Below are positions 32,360-43,915 of a DNA stretch of 64,000 nucleotides, one piece after another. Position numbers and translations under genes: made by a program. How positions within the stretch are numbered: the stretch's first letter is position 1; every line of letters begins with the position of its first letter. The notes below the pieces were generated by a model. That model was not told where the DNA came from. It worked only from the letters and a program-made list of their open reading frames with translations, and did no database searches. The stretch is from Phaeosaccion multiseriatum (lineage: Eukaryota; Ochrophyta, other classes): positions 3,100,001 through 3,164,000 of the forward strand of contig OZ218963.1 of assembly GCA_965112735.1 (NCBI GenBank), read 5' to 3'.

Positions 32360-32805
32360 CCCCTTATAACTCTTGTAGATTTCACAGACGGGAGGGGTTG
32401 GATTTGAGCGAGCCCAACTTGGGCAACCCCGACACCCAATGAGGGGAAACGGGTCCTCTTCGTCTCGTCGCCTTACCGTGTTATCGGACTGACTTCGAGG
32501 GTGGATACCCGAGGGGTGGCAGGAGACGTATCCCCCCCCCCCAACCTGGAGGCGTGAGAGTGCACCTTTGGACGCGTGAGAATGGATAATGGCTCACAAT
32601 AACGGGGCTTGTCTTTCTTCCCTTCTTCTATAGAGATAATGGTATATTCGTCTTCGTTGTGTGTACATCTTTGTACCGCTCTCGCACGCAAAAACGACTC
32701 ATCTTGTCGGATGCTACGGTCCCAGATTTGTGGTCCAGGGTTACCGCCAGCTTCGTCATTCGACGGACCATTGGAAAACACGTCTTGTCCCTATTGTAGA
32801 TATAG
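32360..32805. other. convergent 3' spacer (Hsp70-like / C3Hc3H-like gene)
   Basis: About 445 bases between two stop codons, with a C-run near 32532-32540. No convincing open frame. Confidence 0.45.
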
Positions 32806-34595
32806 CTAGAAGACTTGGCACGCGGCTTCGTACCCGCCAACGTAGTAGCGCACATTCTCTTGACGATGAGTCACGAAGACGAGGGGACTTCCCATCAAGA
32901 GCACGGAGCAAGAGAGGGAGAAAGAGGGGAAGGAAGAGAGGAGAGGAGGAGTAATGTGAGCCACACACACCAACATCGAACCCTCCCCGTCTCAATTCAC
33001 ACGTCTCGACAGCGTCCAAAAGCAACATTCCACAGACCTGCTTGTGTGGCGGGTGGTGTGGAAGCCTGCTGTCGCCATGGTCTCCACCAGCGCCCTCTTG
33101 AACTTCTTCTTGCTGGACACGGCACAAGAAGGAAGGAACGAGTGCGGGGGGTTGGTATGACAGACAGATAGATAGCCAGAGAGAGAGAGAGAGAACGGCC
33201 CGCGCCAAAGCGCACGCTGCGACGAAGAGAAGCAACCCAAGGACTCGACTCACAAACACACGCACGCACCCATCGTAGACTACCATAGTGAAGTCGTATC
33301 CTCGGCGAGAGAGCCTACATGCTGTAAGCCAGAAGAAGAGGCACTGCTTAAAGCCGTGCAGGACAATGTCCACTTCGCGGGTGGCCACGGCGTCCCCACC
33401 CAGCACCACCACTCCCTTGCGCTTCCTCTTCTCCGGCGTGTGCTGCTGCAGCCACTCCACCACCTGAGAACGAGGGGCAAGAATACACAATACGGAGTGC
33501 TCAACACTCTCCTTCTTTTCCTTTGCAAACATACTTGTAGTTGGTCCTCGCTCCCTCGTTTTTTTCCCTCTTATCTCCCCTCACCTTTCCCCACTCCAAG
33601 ACGCCCTCGCGGTTGTAGAGCTCGGGGCTGACGAGCATGTGCCTTTGTTGTCGTCGTTGGTTCGACAGGAAAGGAAGGAAAGCGGCCGAGAGTCCCACAT
33701 TCACAGCAAGCAGTAGACACAGTATATAAAAAATGAGAACCACGGGCGAACAGAGAAGAGTGAACGGGCCTTGCAAAAGCAAACAAGAGAGTCTCATGAC
33801 ACCACTCACCGCTTCTGCACGCTGCTGAGCACTCGAGAGGTCCGACTCCGCATAAGCTGATGACGAGCGCATGCTAGCATGCCCTTCTTCAATGGGCGGA
33901 CGGGTGCCTGGCACCAGTCGTTCGCCTCCTTGCCCTTGGCGACTGGGTACCCACACACGTAGCCCTCGGATCAGTGACTCACACGGGGACCCTGATCACC
34001 CGTGTGCATCAAGCTGTGAAGCGCCTCGTCTCCATACACCTCTTCTGCGAGAGTGGAGCCCTCCTTGACACCGAGCAGGGAAGGCAGCGAGGAAGACTCC
34101 GAGACAGGACTTCCCAGACCGAAAGACCCCCCACTGCTGCTTCTCCAGTTGCTACCGATACTACTACTACTATTGTTGTGGGCACCCATGGCCGATGATA
34201 GGCGTCGGCGCCTGGCCACACCTTCCAGATTGAGAGCGGAGAGAAGAAAAAAAGGAGGTTTGGCAATGGGTCATATACCCCCACACGTCACGAAGATGCC
34301 ACCTCTACCGCTGTTGCCCCTGTTGCTTCGGCCTGAACTCACCTCTCTTACTGCGCCTCAAACCCTCGTCCCCATCCACTGCCTCCTCCGGTTGCACTTC
34401 ATCTTCGTCTTTCCCCCTTATCCCCGCTCTTGCGAGGGACATCAGTCTTCTCTTCCGTGTGGTGGGCCCAGCATTCCCCTCTCCACCCTGCCCACCCTCC
34501 TCCTCCACCTGCTCTTTACGATCCTCCCCCGCACCCTCCTCCGGCGGGCGATGAAGCGGCATTTTTCTTTCTCCTCCTTCCTTTTTTCTTTCCAT
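32806..34595 (-). CDS. unknown protein with C3Hc3H-like Cys/His motif
   Basis: Seven exons (34595-34343, 34221-33983, 33964-33810, 33642-33585, 33463-33270, 33112-33038, 32887-32806) sum exactly to 351 residues. The N-terminal 85 residues are highly charged (EEGGQGGEGN, TTRKRRLMSLARAG, GLRRSKR), followed by a Ser-rich stretch. About residues 164-200 read GYVCGYPVAKGKEANDWCQAP...GMLACARH; the spacing C-x14-C-x13-C-x2-H resembles half of the zf-C3Hc3H module of KANSL2/INO80D-type chromatin proteins. The C-terminal half (VVEWLQQHTPEKRKRKGVVV, FWLTACRLSRRGYDFTMVVY, THRQENVRYYVGGYEAACQVF) looks like a compact alpha/beta domain that I do not recognise. The start codon at 34595-34593 touches the TA duplication of the foldback element upstream; an in-frame ATG at 34634 lies inside the element. 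A nuclear role is only a suggestion. Confidence 0.7.
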
Positions 34596-35005
34596 ACTGT
34601 GATTTCGCGGTTGAGTGGCACTTTTTACGCCCAATTACGCCCCATTAATTTTTTTTTACGCCAAATGACGACTTTTTTTACGACGTTTGACGACGTTTGA
34701 CGACGCTTTAGCCCCCTATTTGACGCCCTTTGACGCCCTTTGACGCACTTTGACGCCCATTTATCTTAATTCGCCTTAATTTCGTCTAAAAAAAATCACG
34801 GAAAAAAAAATCACGGAAAAGGGCGTAAAAGGGCGTAAAAGGGCGTCAAAGGGCGTCAAAAAGGCGTCAAAGGGCGTCAAATAGGGGGCTAAAGCGTCGT
34901 CAAACGTCGTCAAACGTCGTAAAAAAAGTCGTCATTTGGCGTAAAAACAAATTAATGGGGCGTAATTGGGCGTAAAAAGTGCCACTCAACCGCGAAATCA
35001 CAGTA
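34595..35005. mobile_element. foldback (MITE-like) element C with TA target-site duplication
   Basis: Same family as element A. The ends CTGTGATTTCGCGGTTGAGT (from 34597) and its reverse complement (to 35003) are flanked by TA at 34595-34596 and 35004-35005. The 407 bases form an almost perfect inverted repeat with arms of about 170-190 bases around a short centre containing ATCACGG repeats, so it is more regular, and probably younger, than A. Inserted directly at the start codon of the minus-strand gene. Confidence 0.88.
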
Positions 35006-35175
35006 ATGATTTTTTTTTTTTACTTTGACGACGTTTGACGACTTTTGAACCCCTTTCTTTACCCACTTTTAAAGCCCTGTTTGACGCACTTTGACGCCCT
35101 TTGACGCCCTTTTATCTTAATTCGCCTTAATTTCGTCTAAAAAAAATCACGGAAAAAAAAATCACGGAAAAAGGC
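35006..35175. mobile_element. left half of a B-type foldback element (truncated)
   Basis: Immediately after element C comes TTTGACGACTTTTGAACCCC, TTTACCCACTTTTAAAGCCC, several TTTGACGCCC units, TTCGCCTTAATTTCGTCT and ATCACGGAAAAA. This matches one arm of element B. The second arm and terminal repeat are missing. The A-type then B-type order is the same at both loci, which points to a composite unit. Confidence 0.7.
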
Positions 35176-36315
35176 AGCGAGGGAAAAAGGAGAAGGGGAG
35201 GTTTTAGAAAAAGGTAGTGCGGGAAAGGGAAAGATTACAGCAGGCTAAGCACGGGCCTAGAGGGTGATTTCCGCTTTCTTTTTCATAGGTCTTCTAGTTG
35301 CCTCTACTCTGGGAGGAGAAGGAGAGAGTCGACAGATAGGGGTGTGGCGTGTGTGGCGGCGCCGCAGGCGGAGAAAATTTCTCATTTTTTTATTTATTTT
35401 TTAATTTTTTTCTCTCACTCATCCACTCAACACCCACCCGCACCCACCGCGCACCCCCTCACTCAATCACATACTCACTCATCCAGCCTAACCCTAACCC
35501 TTACCCTCGTGCACCTCACTTAGCCCTAGCCACAACCTCTTTTGAAGCAAGGATTGACCCACAGAAACCTCAGAACCTCAAACCCAAACTCGAACCCTAA
35601 CCCAAAGTCCCAGTGCACGAGATTCTTAGAAGCATTCCGGAATCCGCCCTGCAGAGGCCACCAGAATAGCAGAAAACCGTCAGGGGCCGACCAAAGATAG
35701 AAGGCCTTCCTTCTCTTCTCTCGGTTTCGGTGTGACTAGGTTTCGGGTTGGATTTTTTTTGGGGGTTTTCTCTGCCTCGGGAAGGGTTTTGTTTCATAGA
35801 GTACCGCAAGGACTGTGGTATTGCCCGGACTGCCTTTAATGTAAATTGGGTTTAAAGATTATTTCGTGTTCTCTTTCCGCTTCGCTGCCCTGCGAGGAGT
35901 GCATGCCTACAGAACAGGTGTGCGGCTACCATTGGTCGGCCCCACGCACGCGCCCGCGGTCGCGGGGATGCCACCTAGAGGCCGCCTAGGACTGAAAAGT
36001 CAGCGGCCTAAGGCGGCTCACCGGCCGCCGGCCTAGGCCTAGAGCCCAGGCCGCTAGGCGTGCATGGCTGGGGGCGACACTCTCTTCGTAGCATAACACT
36101 CGCTACGTGTTAGATTGGCTTGTGAGAGGGAGCCTGTCAATGGCCGAATTTTCGGATCTGTGTGTTCCAGCTTCCCACTATAGTGCGGCCAGCGGAGGGC
36201 CGGTAGCATTCTCTAGGTGACGATGTGCCCCAATCAGGGGTCGATTCTACATCTCCTTCCGTGGGCATGAATCGGGAGCTGCACTCTGTGTATATGGTGC
36301 CATGTTATTAGGATG
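35176..36315. other. gene-poor spacer with telomere-like motifs and GC palindromes
   Basis: About 1.1 kb without a convincing gene. Contents: purine-rich sequence to about 35350; a T-rich run near 35385-35412; a CACT/CACC-rich stretch with CCTAACCCTAACCC at 35487-35500 and CCCTAACCC at 35595-35603, the latter two identical to TTAGGG telomere units; and a CTAGGCC/GGCCGCC palindromic tract at about 35970-36062 like that at 14936-15130. No tRNA or snRNA was recognised. Confidence 0.5.
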
Positions 36316-36666
36316 TTAGCCTCGCAAGTCGAATACCTCCCCGTGTGTGTGATCCCGTTGGTCCATCGCGTACGCGTGAGTGTGAGACTGCCGATACGCC
36401 TCCACCTCGGCTGTTAGCGTGGCTGGCAGGCGGTGGTAGCCCTCCGTGGTGCATACAGTGGCATACTCCCGAGTGATGAAGGCCAGTACGCTGTGTTTCA
36501 AGGCCGAAATTTGGAGGGCGTCTGAGTAGTGGTAGATCGAGGCAGCATTGTCGTGGTCCAGCACGCCCCAGAGGTAGCCCACGCACAGGGCGACGAGATT
36601 GTCGATGGAGTACTGTACGATAGGTAGACAGGGGGAGCCGAACAACAACAAAACACAGCGATGAGC

Positions 36667-36698
<32 letters not shown>

Positions 36699-39600
36699 CC
36701 GAAGAGGGACGAGGCTTGTTCGCTCTTTCTTAAGGTGGATAGCACTTTGGGGTAATGAATAAAACAACCCGACCCGACCACCTTAGGGGTAATACCCCCT
36801 GGGGACGCGCCCCTGCCCACCCTCACCCTCCCCACCCACCAACCTGATTGGCAGCCACGAGCAGCTCCATGATGTCGTTGGGATGATCCAAGCGGAGAGT
36901 GTCCGTGTAGAGGTAGGTGAGGAGGGAGAGGAAGACGGACCGACGGATCTCCCGAATATACACCACGTCGCTCACACTCTCCTGCCACCCGTTGAGCAGC
37001 ATGGCCCGCAAGGGCGGAGAGCGGAGAGAGAGAATCATGCGATGCACTGACAGTCGGCGCCGAGGATTCCTGCGTCTCGTCCCAGCCTCCTTTTGAACGA
37101 TTCCTGCTCCCCCGCTTCTTCCTCCTCCTCTTCCTTTTCCTCCTCCTCCTCCCGCTGCTGCTGCTGCTGCTGCTTCTGCCGCTGCTCCTGCTGCGGTGGA
37201 GGCGTTGTGCAAGACGGCGGCCCGGTGAGCGGGTGAATCCGAGGCTCCTCCCGGTGGGGAGAGCAAGTCGTCTCGACCCCACATAGGGCTGCTGCCGTCT
37301 CCGCTGCCCCCTCGACCGAGTGGGGGTGGCGTGGATACATTGAGGCGGCCCATAAGGTCCAGAGCAGCGAAAGATCCGCTGGTCTGAGTGGTAGTTCCGC
37401 AGCTTTTGGCAGCCCAACGAGAAGGAGAAGAAGCAGAAGCAAGCAAGCGCTCTTTCGTGTGGTGGTCAGCTACTTGTTGCTGTTCTAGCTGTTGTTGCTG
37501 TTGTTGTCCATGGCTGCTCTCTTTCCTTCCGCCCGGCAGCCGCAGCGGGACGAAGGGCGAGCTCGGGGGAGAAGGCGTGGACGCACACGAGAAGTATTCC
37601 TCCTGCAATGCGTCGCCCTCGGCCTCCTGCCCGCTGCTGCTGCAGCTGTTGCTGCTCAAGGCGTCGCCGCCCGCCGCATGATTATCATCGTCTTGAGGCA
37701 TGTCGGCGATGCAAGAAGAGAGCTTGCTGGGAGCGTGAGCAAAGGGCTCCCGGTACTGAGCGCCCAGGGGAGAAGGGGTGCTCGACCGGAAGTCAGCAGC
37801 AGCAGGAGACGCCATTGGTGAGCCGCCCGCAGAGGAGCCGGTCGGGGAAGACAAGCACGCGTGTTGCGAAGGATCCAGGAAGGAGTAGTGCGCCGTGTTG
37901 GTTGGCGTAGTGGGTTCGATAGAGCTGGTCCAAGGGTCAAAGTCCAAGTGCACATCTGCAAATGTCGGTGTTGTGGCCGCAGCACTAGTGCTTGCGCCTC
38001 CGTTTCCGCTGCCGCTTCCGCTTCCGCTACTCCCCCCCCCGAAACGGTCCCCATCTTCGCCAGTGCTTGTCCTCGCTCTCTTGACACTTCCACCCTTCGT
38101 CTTGGCGATGGACGGCAGCAAGGTCTGCAAATCGCAGTGCAGCCTACCCACGTGGAGCACCACTGGAGGCTCCGGCCCCGCATCGTAGAGACGCACTTGT
38201 GCTTTCGTCCACGTCCACTGGGGGGGGGGGGGAGGAGTGACTGAGGCGGTGGCACCCGGCGCTTGTGCTGCAATCCGCGGGGGGCTGGCGGAGGGCTCAT
38301 CTACCGCTGGAGCCGAATGCGGAGGTGCACAAGGCGGGGCAGCGCCAGCACCCGCACCAGCACCCGCAGCCGCACCCGCAGCAGCACCAGCAGTTGGTGA
38401 TACAGCCGCGGCCCGGCCCGGTATCAAGCCTGCCTCCAGGGCGTAAATGCTGGTATCGACTTCCTTGTTTCTATTCGCATCCCCCGGCCCCGGCGGCACT
38501 TCATCAGAGCCCCCAAACACGAGGAACCGCCGACCGAGCTCCACAAGGCCGCTGCGGCTCCGTGGGCAGGCTTGGATGCCTTGAGTAAGTACAGGAGTCC
38601 AGCAAACGTCCAGAGGGCCGGCGGCAGAGAAGGAGGGGGGAGACTGACAACAGCATCGCAGCGAGACAGGGGGAAGGTGGCGTATAACAAGAAATAGAGA
38701 GGTGGATTAGATGACGGCGTGTTCACTGGGCCTGCTAGCAAAGGAAGGGAGAGGGGAAAGTTCAGTTCTTCACGGGGGCGATTCGGGGTGGGGACTCTGA
38801 AGAGCAAGCCCAAGAGCAGACACCGCCGAAATGAAGCTCCCCACTTGATGTACAATGAAGAATACAACACAGTACAGCACACTCAACACGAACCATGGTC
38901 ATGACGAATACGTCGTTGAATGCCTTGTGTCCAGAGGTCCCTCCGAAGAGCAATACCGTCCGACTTCCTCGAATAGCCGTCATGGAGTGGCCATATCTCG
39001 CACAGGGAGACGTACCATTCACATTCACCTCTTCCCACCGGAGGCTCCCAAGGTTTCCGCAGCACAGCACATGTGTGTCGCTAAAGAGTGAACCCAGCCC
39101 CACACCTCCAAACACCACCATCCGGTCTCCTCCTCGGCTGGCAGGCACGTGTACGAGGGCGGCCGAGTGCGCGAGCCTGGGTCCTGGCCAGGTTCCCCTC
39201 ACCGTCGGCTTGATCCACAAGTATCGATAGCCATGCGCGTTGTTGCCATCGAGTTGCTCGACTTCACCTTCACCGGCAGGGCTGGAGCCCTTGCTGCCCA
39301 CCCTGCTTCCCTCGTCGCGGTGATGACTGTTGTCCTTCGCGCCCCTCCCTCTCCAACTGGCAGCAGGGCCCTCGCTCACGCTGCCGCCCCTCCGCGGACT
39401 GCCCCCCACCCGGCTCACATTGAGTACGCAAACCGTGTTGAAAGGCTCTCTTGCGGCGGGGGAGTAGCCTCCGAAGAGCACAAGGTTCGTATCGCGGGAG
39501 ATGTCGCGCGAATAGAGCTCGCTCGGGCCCTTGACGAAGTACTCGCTCCGCCCCTCACGACGAACACCCTCTTGCTGCCTCCTGGAATATACCGCCCTTC

Positions 39601-42600
39601 CGCTTCGTCCTTGCCCCTCTCCCCTCGGCGCTACTGTCGCCCCCTCTCCTGCTTGACCATAATACCCCTCCTCCTCCATCTCTTCCTCCTCCTCCTGCTC
39701 CATCTCCTCCTCCTCCTCGTTCCTATCGTGGAGTGACACCATCGTGTGTCTGGTTCGAAGTTCCACAGTCTCCCCCTCCACAGTGGGGCGGGACCACGTC
39801 ATGGTCAGGGCGTCGAGTACCCACAGGAAGGACTGCCGGGCCTGGTCATCTTGGGCGACCAGGTTGGTGCCTGTGAGGATACACACAGAGGAGGGAATGT
39901 AAGAAAGAGGCAGCAGGCGAAGCTCTCCATCTCAAAATACAGTGGAGGTGGTTTCTGTCTTGTAACTGAAAGCCGCCGAGACACGACGAATAAAGTCTAA
40001 CGGTGTGAGAGGGGTTAGAGCAAGAGACTCGAGCGTGAAACGGGTGGAGCTTTCGTCTCCAGCAACCAACATGTGTACAACCAACACATGTACAACAAAC
40101 ATGTGCAGTTGTGGGGGGTGGAGGAAAGGTGAGTGCAGCAACAATCACCTCCAATCAGTCAGTGATATGTGGTGCAAGAAAACAGTTCCTTCCCGATCAA
40201 ACCCGACTGTGCTGACTTACTCACCCCCGAAAACGAGAATGCGGCAGCTCTTGGACCGCGGAGGCTCCAGTACAGTGGCGCTGTGATAAATTAATGTACT
40301 TGGGGGCGTGCCTCCGGCCGTGTGCTTGGTCCAAGTCATTTCAGTGGGCTCCAGCACCAGAATGTGTCTGCGAGGGAGCGGCAGGGGAGGAGGGGCCGTA
40401 TCGCAACAATGACGGACGGGAAAAAAAATACAAGTCAGTCCCCTCTCGTGGGGGGAGAAAAACAAGTGAGCAAGCAAAAGGAGTTGCTCCTGCCCACGTC
40501 ATGCCCAGCACCCGCTGTGGGGTGTTCCGTATTCCGTACCTGCAGCTGTGGAACTGCCTTTTGTTGCCTCCACCAAGCACAACCATAAACTTGTCCAGCA
40601 CTGCCGTACACGTGTGTCCCGTCATGGGAGGAATGACGTCATTTCCCCACTCCTCCTCGCTTTCGCTGTCCGACTCGTCATCAACTTCCAGCTCCGCGTT
40701 ACCACCCCCCTCCGTTTCTTCCTCCTCATCGTCTTCCTCGTCCTCCTCGTCCTCCTCGTTTTCCACACCTCCTCCTCCGCCAACCGCAGCTGGCCATGCT
40801 TCGGCTCCGTTGCCCCCTCCCTGCTCTTCCTCTGCTGTGCTCCCTCCCTCTACCGCCCCGGTCGCCGCTTGTATAACCATCGCCTCGCCCTGTTGCCCAG
40901 ACTCAACCAATAAAGAGCTTTGCCTGCGCGTTTCCTCCAGGGTAGCTCGCACCCCCTCGGGCAGGCTGTCCTGCCCGTGGAGAGCCAGTACAACGTCGAG
41001 ATGAGTTGCCAAGTAGTGCATGCAGAACGCCTTGAGCTGGGGAGCGGTCGCCCTCTCCGCCAGTGCCAAGAGAACCACAATCGTCTCGTTGTTGACCATT
41101 CGCCTCGCCTCCCACTCCACCAGTGTTGTCAGTCGGGGCAAGGCAAGCGCCTCGGCGGCTTGAAACAACCGGCTGAGTGTCAATATACTCGTGCCTGGGG
41201 GAAGTCCGAAACGAGAGCCGGCAAAGCTGGAGAGTACCCTCTCTTGTTCTGCCTTTTCGTCCCTCTTCCAGTAGCCCAACGACCCCGCCCATTTGTGCTT
41301 GCCGCTCTCTTGTTCCATTCCTTCATGACGAGATACCTTCTCATCACTTGCCGCTGGGGAGTCAGGGGCCGGCGGCAGTCTCTTGTGGCACGGCGAGCTC
41401 ACAAAAGAGAATGGAGATTCCAAGACGGGGCCACTACTCCGTCTCCGAATGCGTCTTCCATTTCCCCCCGCCCAGGCCCACTCGGTCTTCGTCCAGCCCC
41501 TCATGGTATGGTCGCAGCTTCGATCTGGGCCATTCACAGGGACAATGCCGCCGCTTCCACTACTGCTCTCTCTCTCTACACCGCTACCGCCTCGAAAACA
41601 AGTGGTCACGGGCCCGTTTTCCGCCTCCAAGTTGAGTCGGTCTCCATACAGATACTCCAGCACAAACGGGATGACATCAGGATGCACTGAGCGGGGTAGC
41701 ACGACCATTGTCGGCTCCTCCTCGTGGCTGGCCAGGTAGGCCATGCGACTGCTGCCACCCCTGCTGCCACCCCCCAGCATGTCCTGCTCGTCACCAACAT
41801 CGCCCTCGCCCATCCGGTAAGACTCCTGCTGCTGCATCATTCCATCCAAGCTTCGCCTCTTTGCTCTCCCCCATCGAACACAGTATTGCTCTTCCGTACC
41901 ATGCTGCCGCTGCTGCTGCTGATGCTGTGAAGGCGCCGCTTGGCCTCTCGCCCTTGGAGACGCGGTGGAGCTCTCAGCGATGGCTTCGTCCTGGGCAGCA
42001 AGCACCAGGTCCTTTAGCACGGGGCTTCGGCAAGACAGGACGGCTGCGTGGCCGAGAAAGCGCTGGCCGTTCCTGGCCACCAGGGCAACGTCTGCGTGAT
42101 CTTTGGTATTGCAGATGCTGGTAAAGTCATCAGCCAGACGGTCTGAGCTGATGACGCCCGTACTCTCGCTCAAGTCCTGCTTGTGGCGCATACAAATGGC
42201 AGACAGAGGTGACCACCACCATTGTGGGGTTTCAAAACAAGTTGAGAGTGGTGTCCTCTGCCGTGCTTGTCCGAAAAGCTCAAGCCCTTTACGCCCCCCC
42301 CCCCACGGTACACCCTTGCAGATGTGCTTGCTCCGCTTTCTTCTGAGGCCCTTGCATGTCTCTGTATGTGGGATACGGAACAGGGTAACATGACTCTCCT
42401 TTTCTCTCTCTCCCTCACTCACCTTTCCATCCACACTCTCCAGCATGTCGATATGCACAATCTCGAGGGGGTATGCGCCGTCTCTGTAGTTAACTAGGAC
42501 ACTGAATTGGAAGTCGTGGTGCGGATCCCCCCTGAGGCTTTGAACGTAGAGGGAGTTGTGCTTGCGGCCTGGGTACATGCCGGCCGAGTGGATGTGTCGC

Positions 42601-43630
42601 CCAGTCTGTGTGCAGTGCAGTTTCACCACCTGACACAAGGGAAGACAGTACAGGTTGCGTCGAGAAGAGAGAGTGAGCCAGGTCATGAGAAGGGAGGGGA
42701 GGGAGAGAGGAAGGGAGGGAGACAGACACTACTGACCTGTTCCTCGCTACTGCCGCAGATTATCAACCTCCCACTACTGCTGTAATAGGCGCGGGTGAAA
42801 TTGTCTTCCAGGCCCGTGCGCGGCATATCCAGCTGGAGATGAAGCCTCCCGTCGACGGCCAGGTACTGCTTCACCTCATTGTCCACGGCCGAAGTCAAGA
42901 GAAAGCTGTCGTCTGGGCTGAAGCAGAGCATGACATGACCCTGTGAGGAGTGGCACGTGTAGATGGAGCGATTGTTCTCCGCCGTCCGTGCGTCCCACAT
43001 CTTCACCGTCTTGTCGAAGGACGAGGTCGCAAAGAGGAATGGGCTGAAGTTGGAGAAACGCGATATGTTTATGTGATCAGTGTGGATGCCCTCAAACTCC
43101 CGCACGACTTTGGCAGTTTCAAGGTCGTAGAGGCGCACATTGGAGCTGTACCCACTGGCCAGCATGAGGTCGTCGCTAGCGTTGACGTGCACGGACGTCA
43201 GCTTGTCGAAGCTCTCGTACGAGCGCACAATGGGCTCACACTCGGACACATCCGACCAGGCCCCGCTCCGCACACTGCCGCCGCTGCTGCTGCTGCTGCC
43301 AACGCCAGACCCCGATTCGTCCCCACCCCCTCCCGTATGCCCACCGGTGTCGCACATACGAAGAGAGCCATGGCTGGACCCCACAATGAACCGCCTCGCC
43401 GACTTCCTGAGCCAGCACAGCCCCAAGATTGGGTCATGGCGAGGTTTCGTCGCCTTGTTGCGAAAGTGAGACAGCACCTCGTTTCGACCCACGTCAGCGA
43501 CCACCGTCTCGCCCTTCAGCGTTCCGAAGACGAGAACATTCTCTTCTTGAGGATGATACTCGAACTGCCGGGGGCGATACCCACCCACATGAAGCACCGT
43601 GGTCTTCCAAGGCTGCATGATTCGATTCAA
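36316..43630 (-). CDS. giant WD40-BTB-Kelch-BTB/BACK multidomain protein
   Basis: Seven exons (43630-42737, 42629-42423, 42179-40540, 40367-40225, 39870-38890, 38579-36844, 36612-36316) sum exactly to 1,965 residues. Residues 1-300 hold WD40 repeats (FEYHPQEENVLVFGTLKGET, FLFATSSFDKTVKMWDAR, CFSPDDSFLLTSAVDNEVKQ). Residues 300-366 match a block that follows WD40 repeats in plant homologues (SLYVQSLRGDPHHDFQFSVL). BTB-1 starts at about 385 (HADVALVARNGQRFLGHAAV), is split by a long insert, and is followed by a BACK-like helical part and an acidic run. Kelch repeats follow (FMVVLGGGN, CRILVFGG, TNLVLFGGYSP, DRMVVFGGVG, RTVLLFGGTSGHKAFNDVFV, RRFLVFGGSDE). After a 450-residue low-complexity insert comes BTB-2 (RLSVHRMILSLRSPPLRAML, YLYTDTLRLDHPNDIMELLV) and a BACK end. 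Probably a cullin-3 ubiquitin-ligase adaptor or scaffold. A two-gene reading (WD40 separate) is possible, but the exon 2-3 junction is a good splice in phase. Confidence 0.83.
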
Positions 43631-43915
43631 GAGGGTGGAGGGTTATTTCCCCATCATTCCCCCCCCTCCTCTACTCCTTGCCCTTCTCCTGAGGAGGAAG
43701 TATCCAGTTTACGGGACGAGTAGGGGTGAGGTAGCAAGGGCGGCTTGATTGACTGCTTCCTTACAGCAGGAGCGGCGCTTTTCTCGATATTTCGATTTTT
43801 TCCGACGACGGCAATTAACGTTACGATTACGATTTCGCCGGGCGGACCTGATTGGCTCCTGTGCTGTGGAGCTCACTCCTCAAAGGGGATTACTTAGGAC
43901 AAGAGAGAGAGAGAG
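43631..43915. promoter_or_regulatory. divergent promoter region, WD40-BTB gene / membrane protein gene
   Basis: 285 bases between divergent start codons. No clear motif beyond C-runs near 43658-43667. Bidirectional function is inferred from position. Confidence 0.4.

Noticed and set aside
35176-36315. Search for tRNA, 5S or snRNA genes in the spacer
   Set aside because: No cloverleaf with B-box, no U6-like start and no 5S-like internal promoter could be recognised by eye; I report none.
37035-37442. Frame with poly-Gln/Glu (EEEEKEEEEEE) on the minus strand
   Set aside because: Alternative frame of the low-complexity insert of the WD40-BTB-Kelch gene; the frame carrying BTB-2 is continuous through it.
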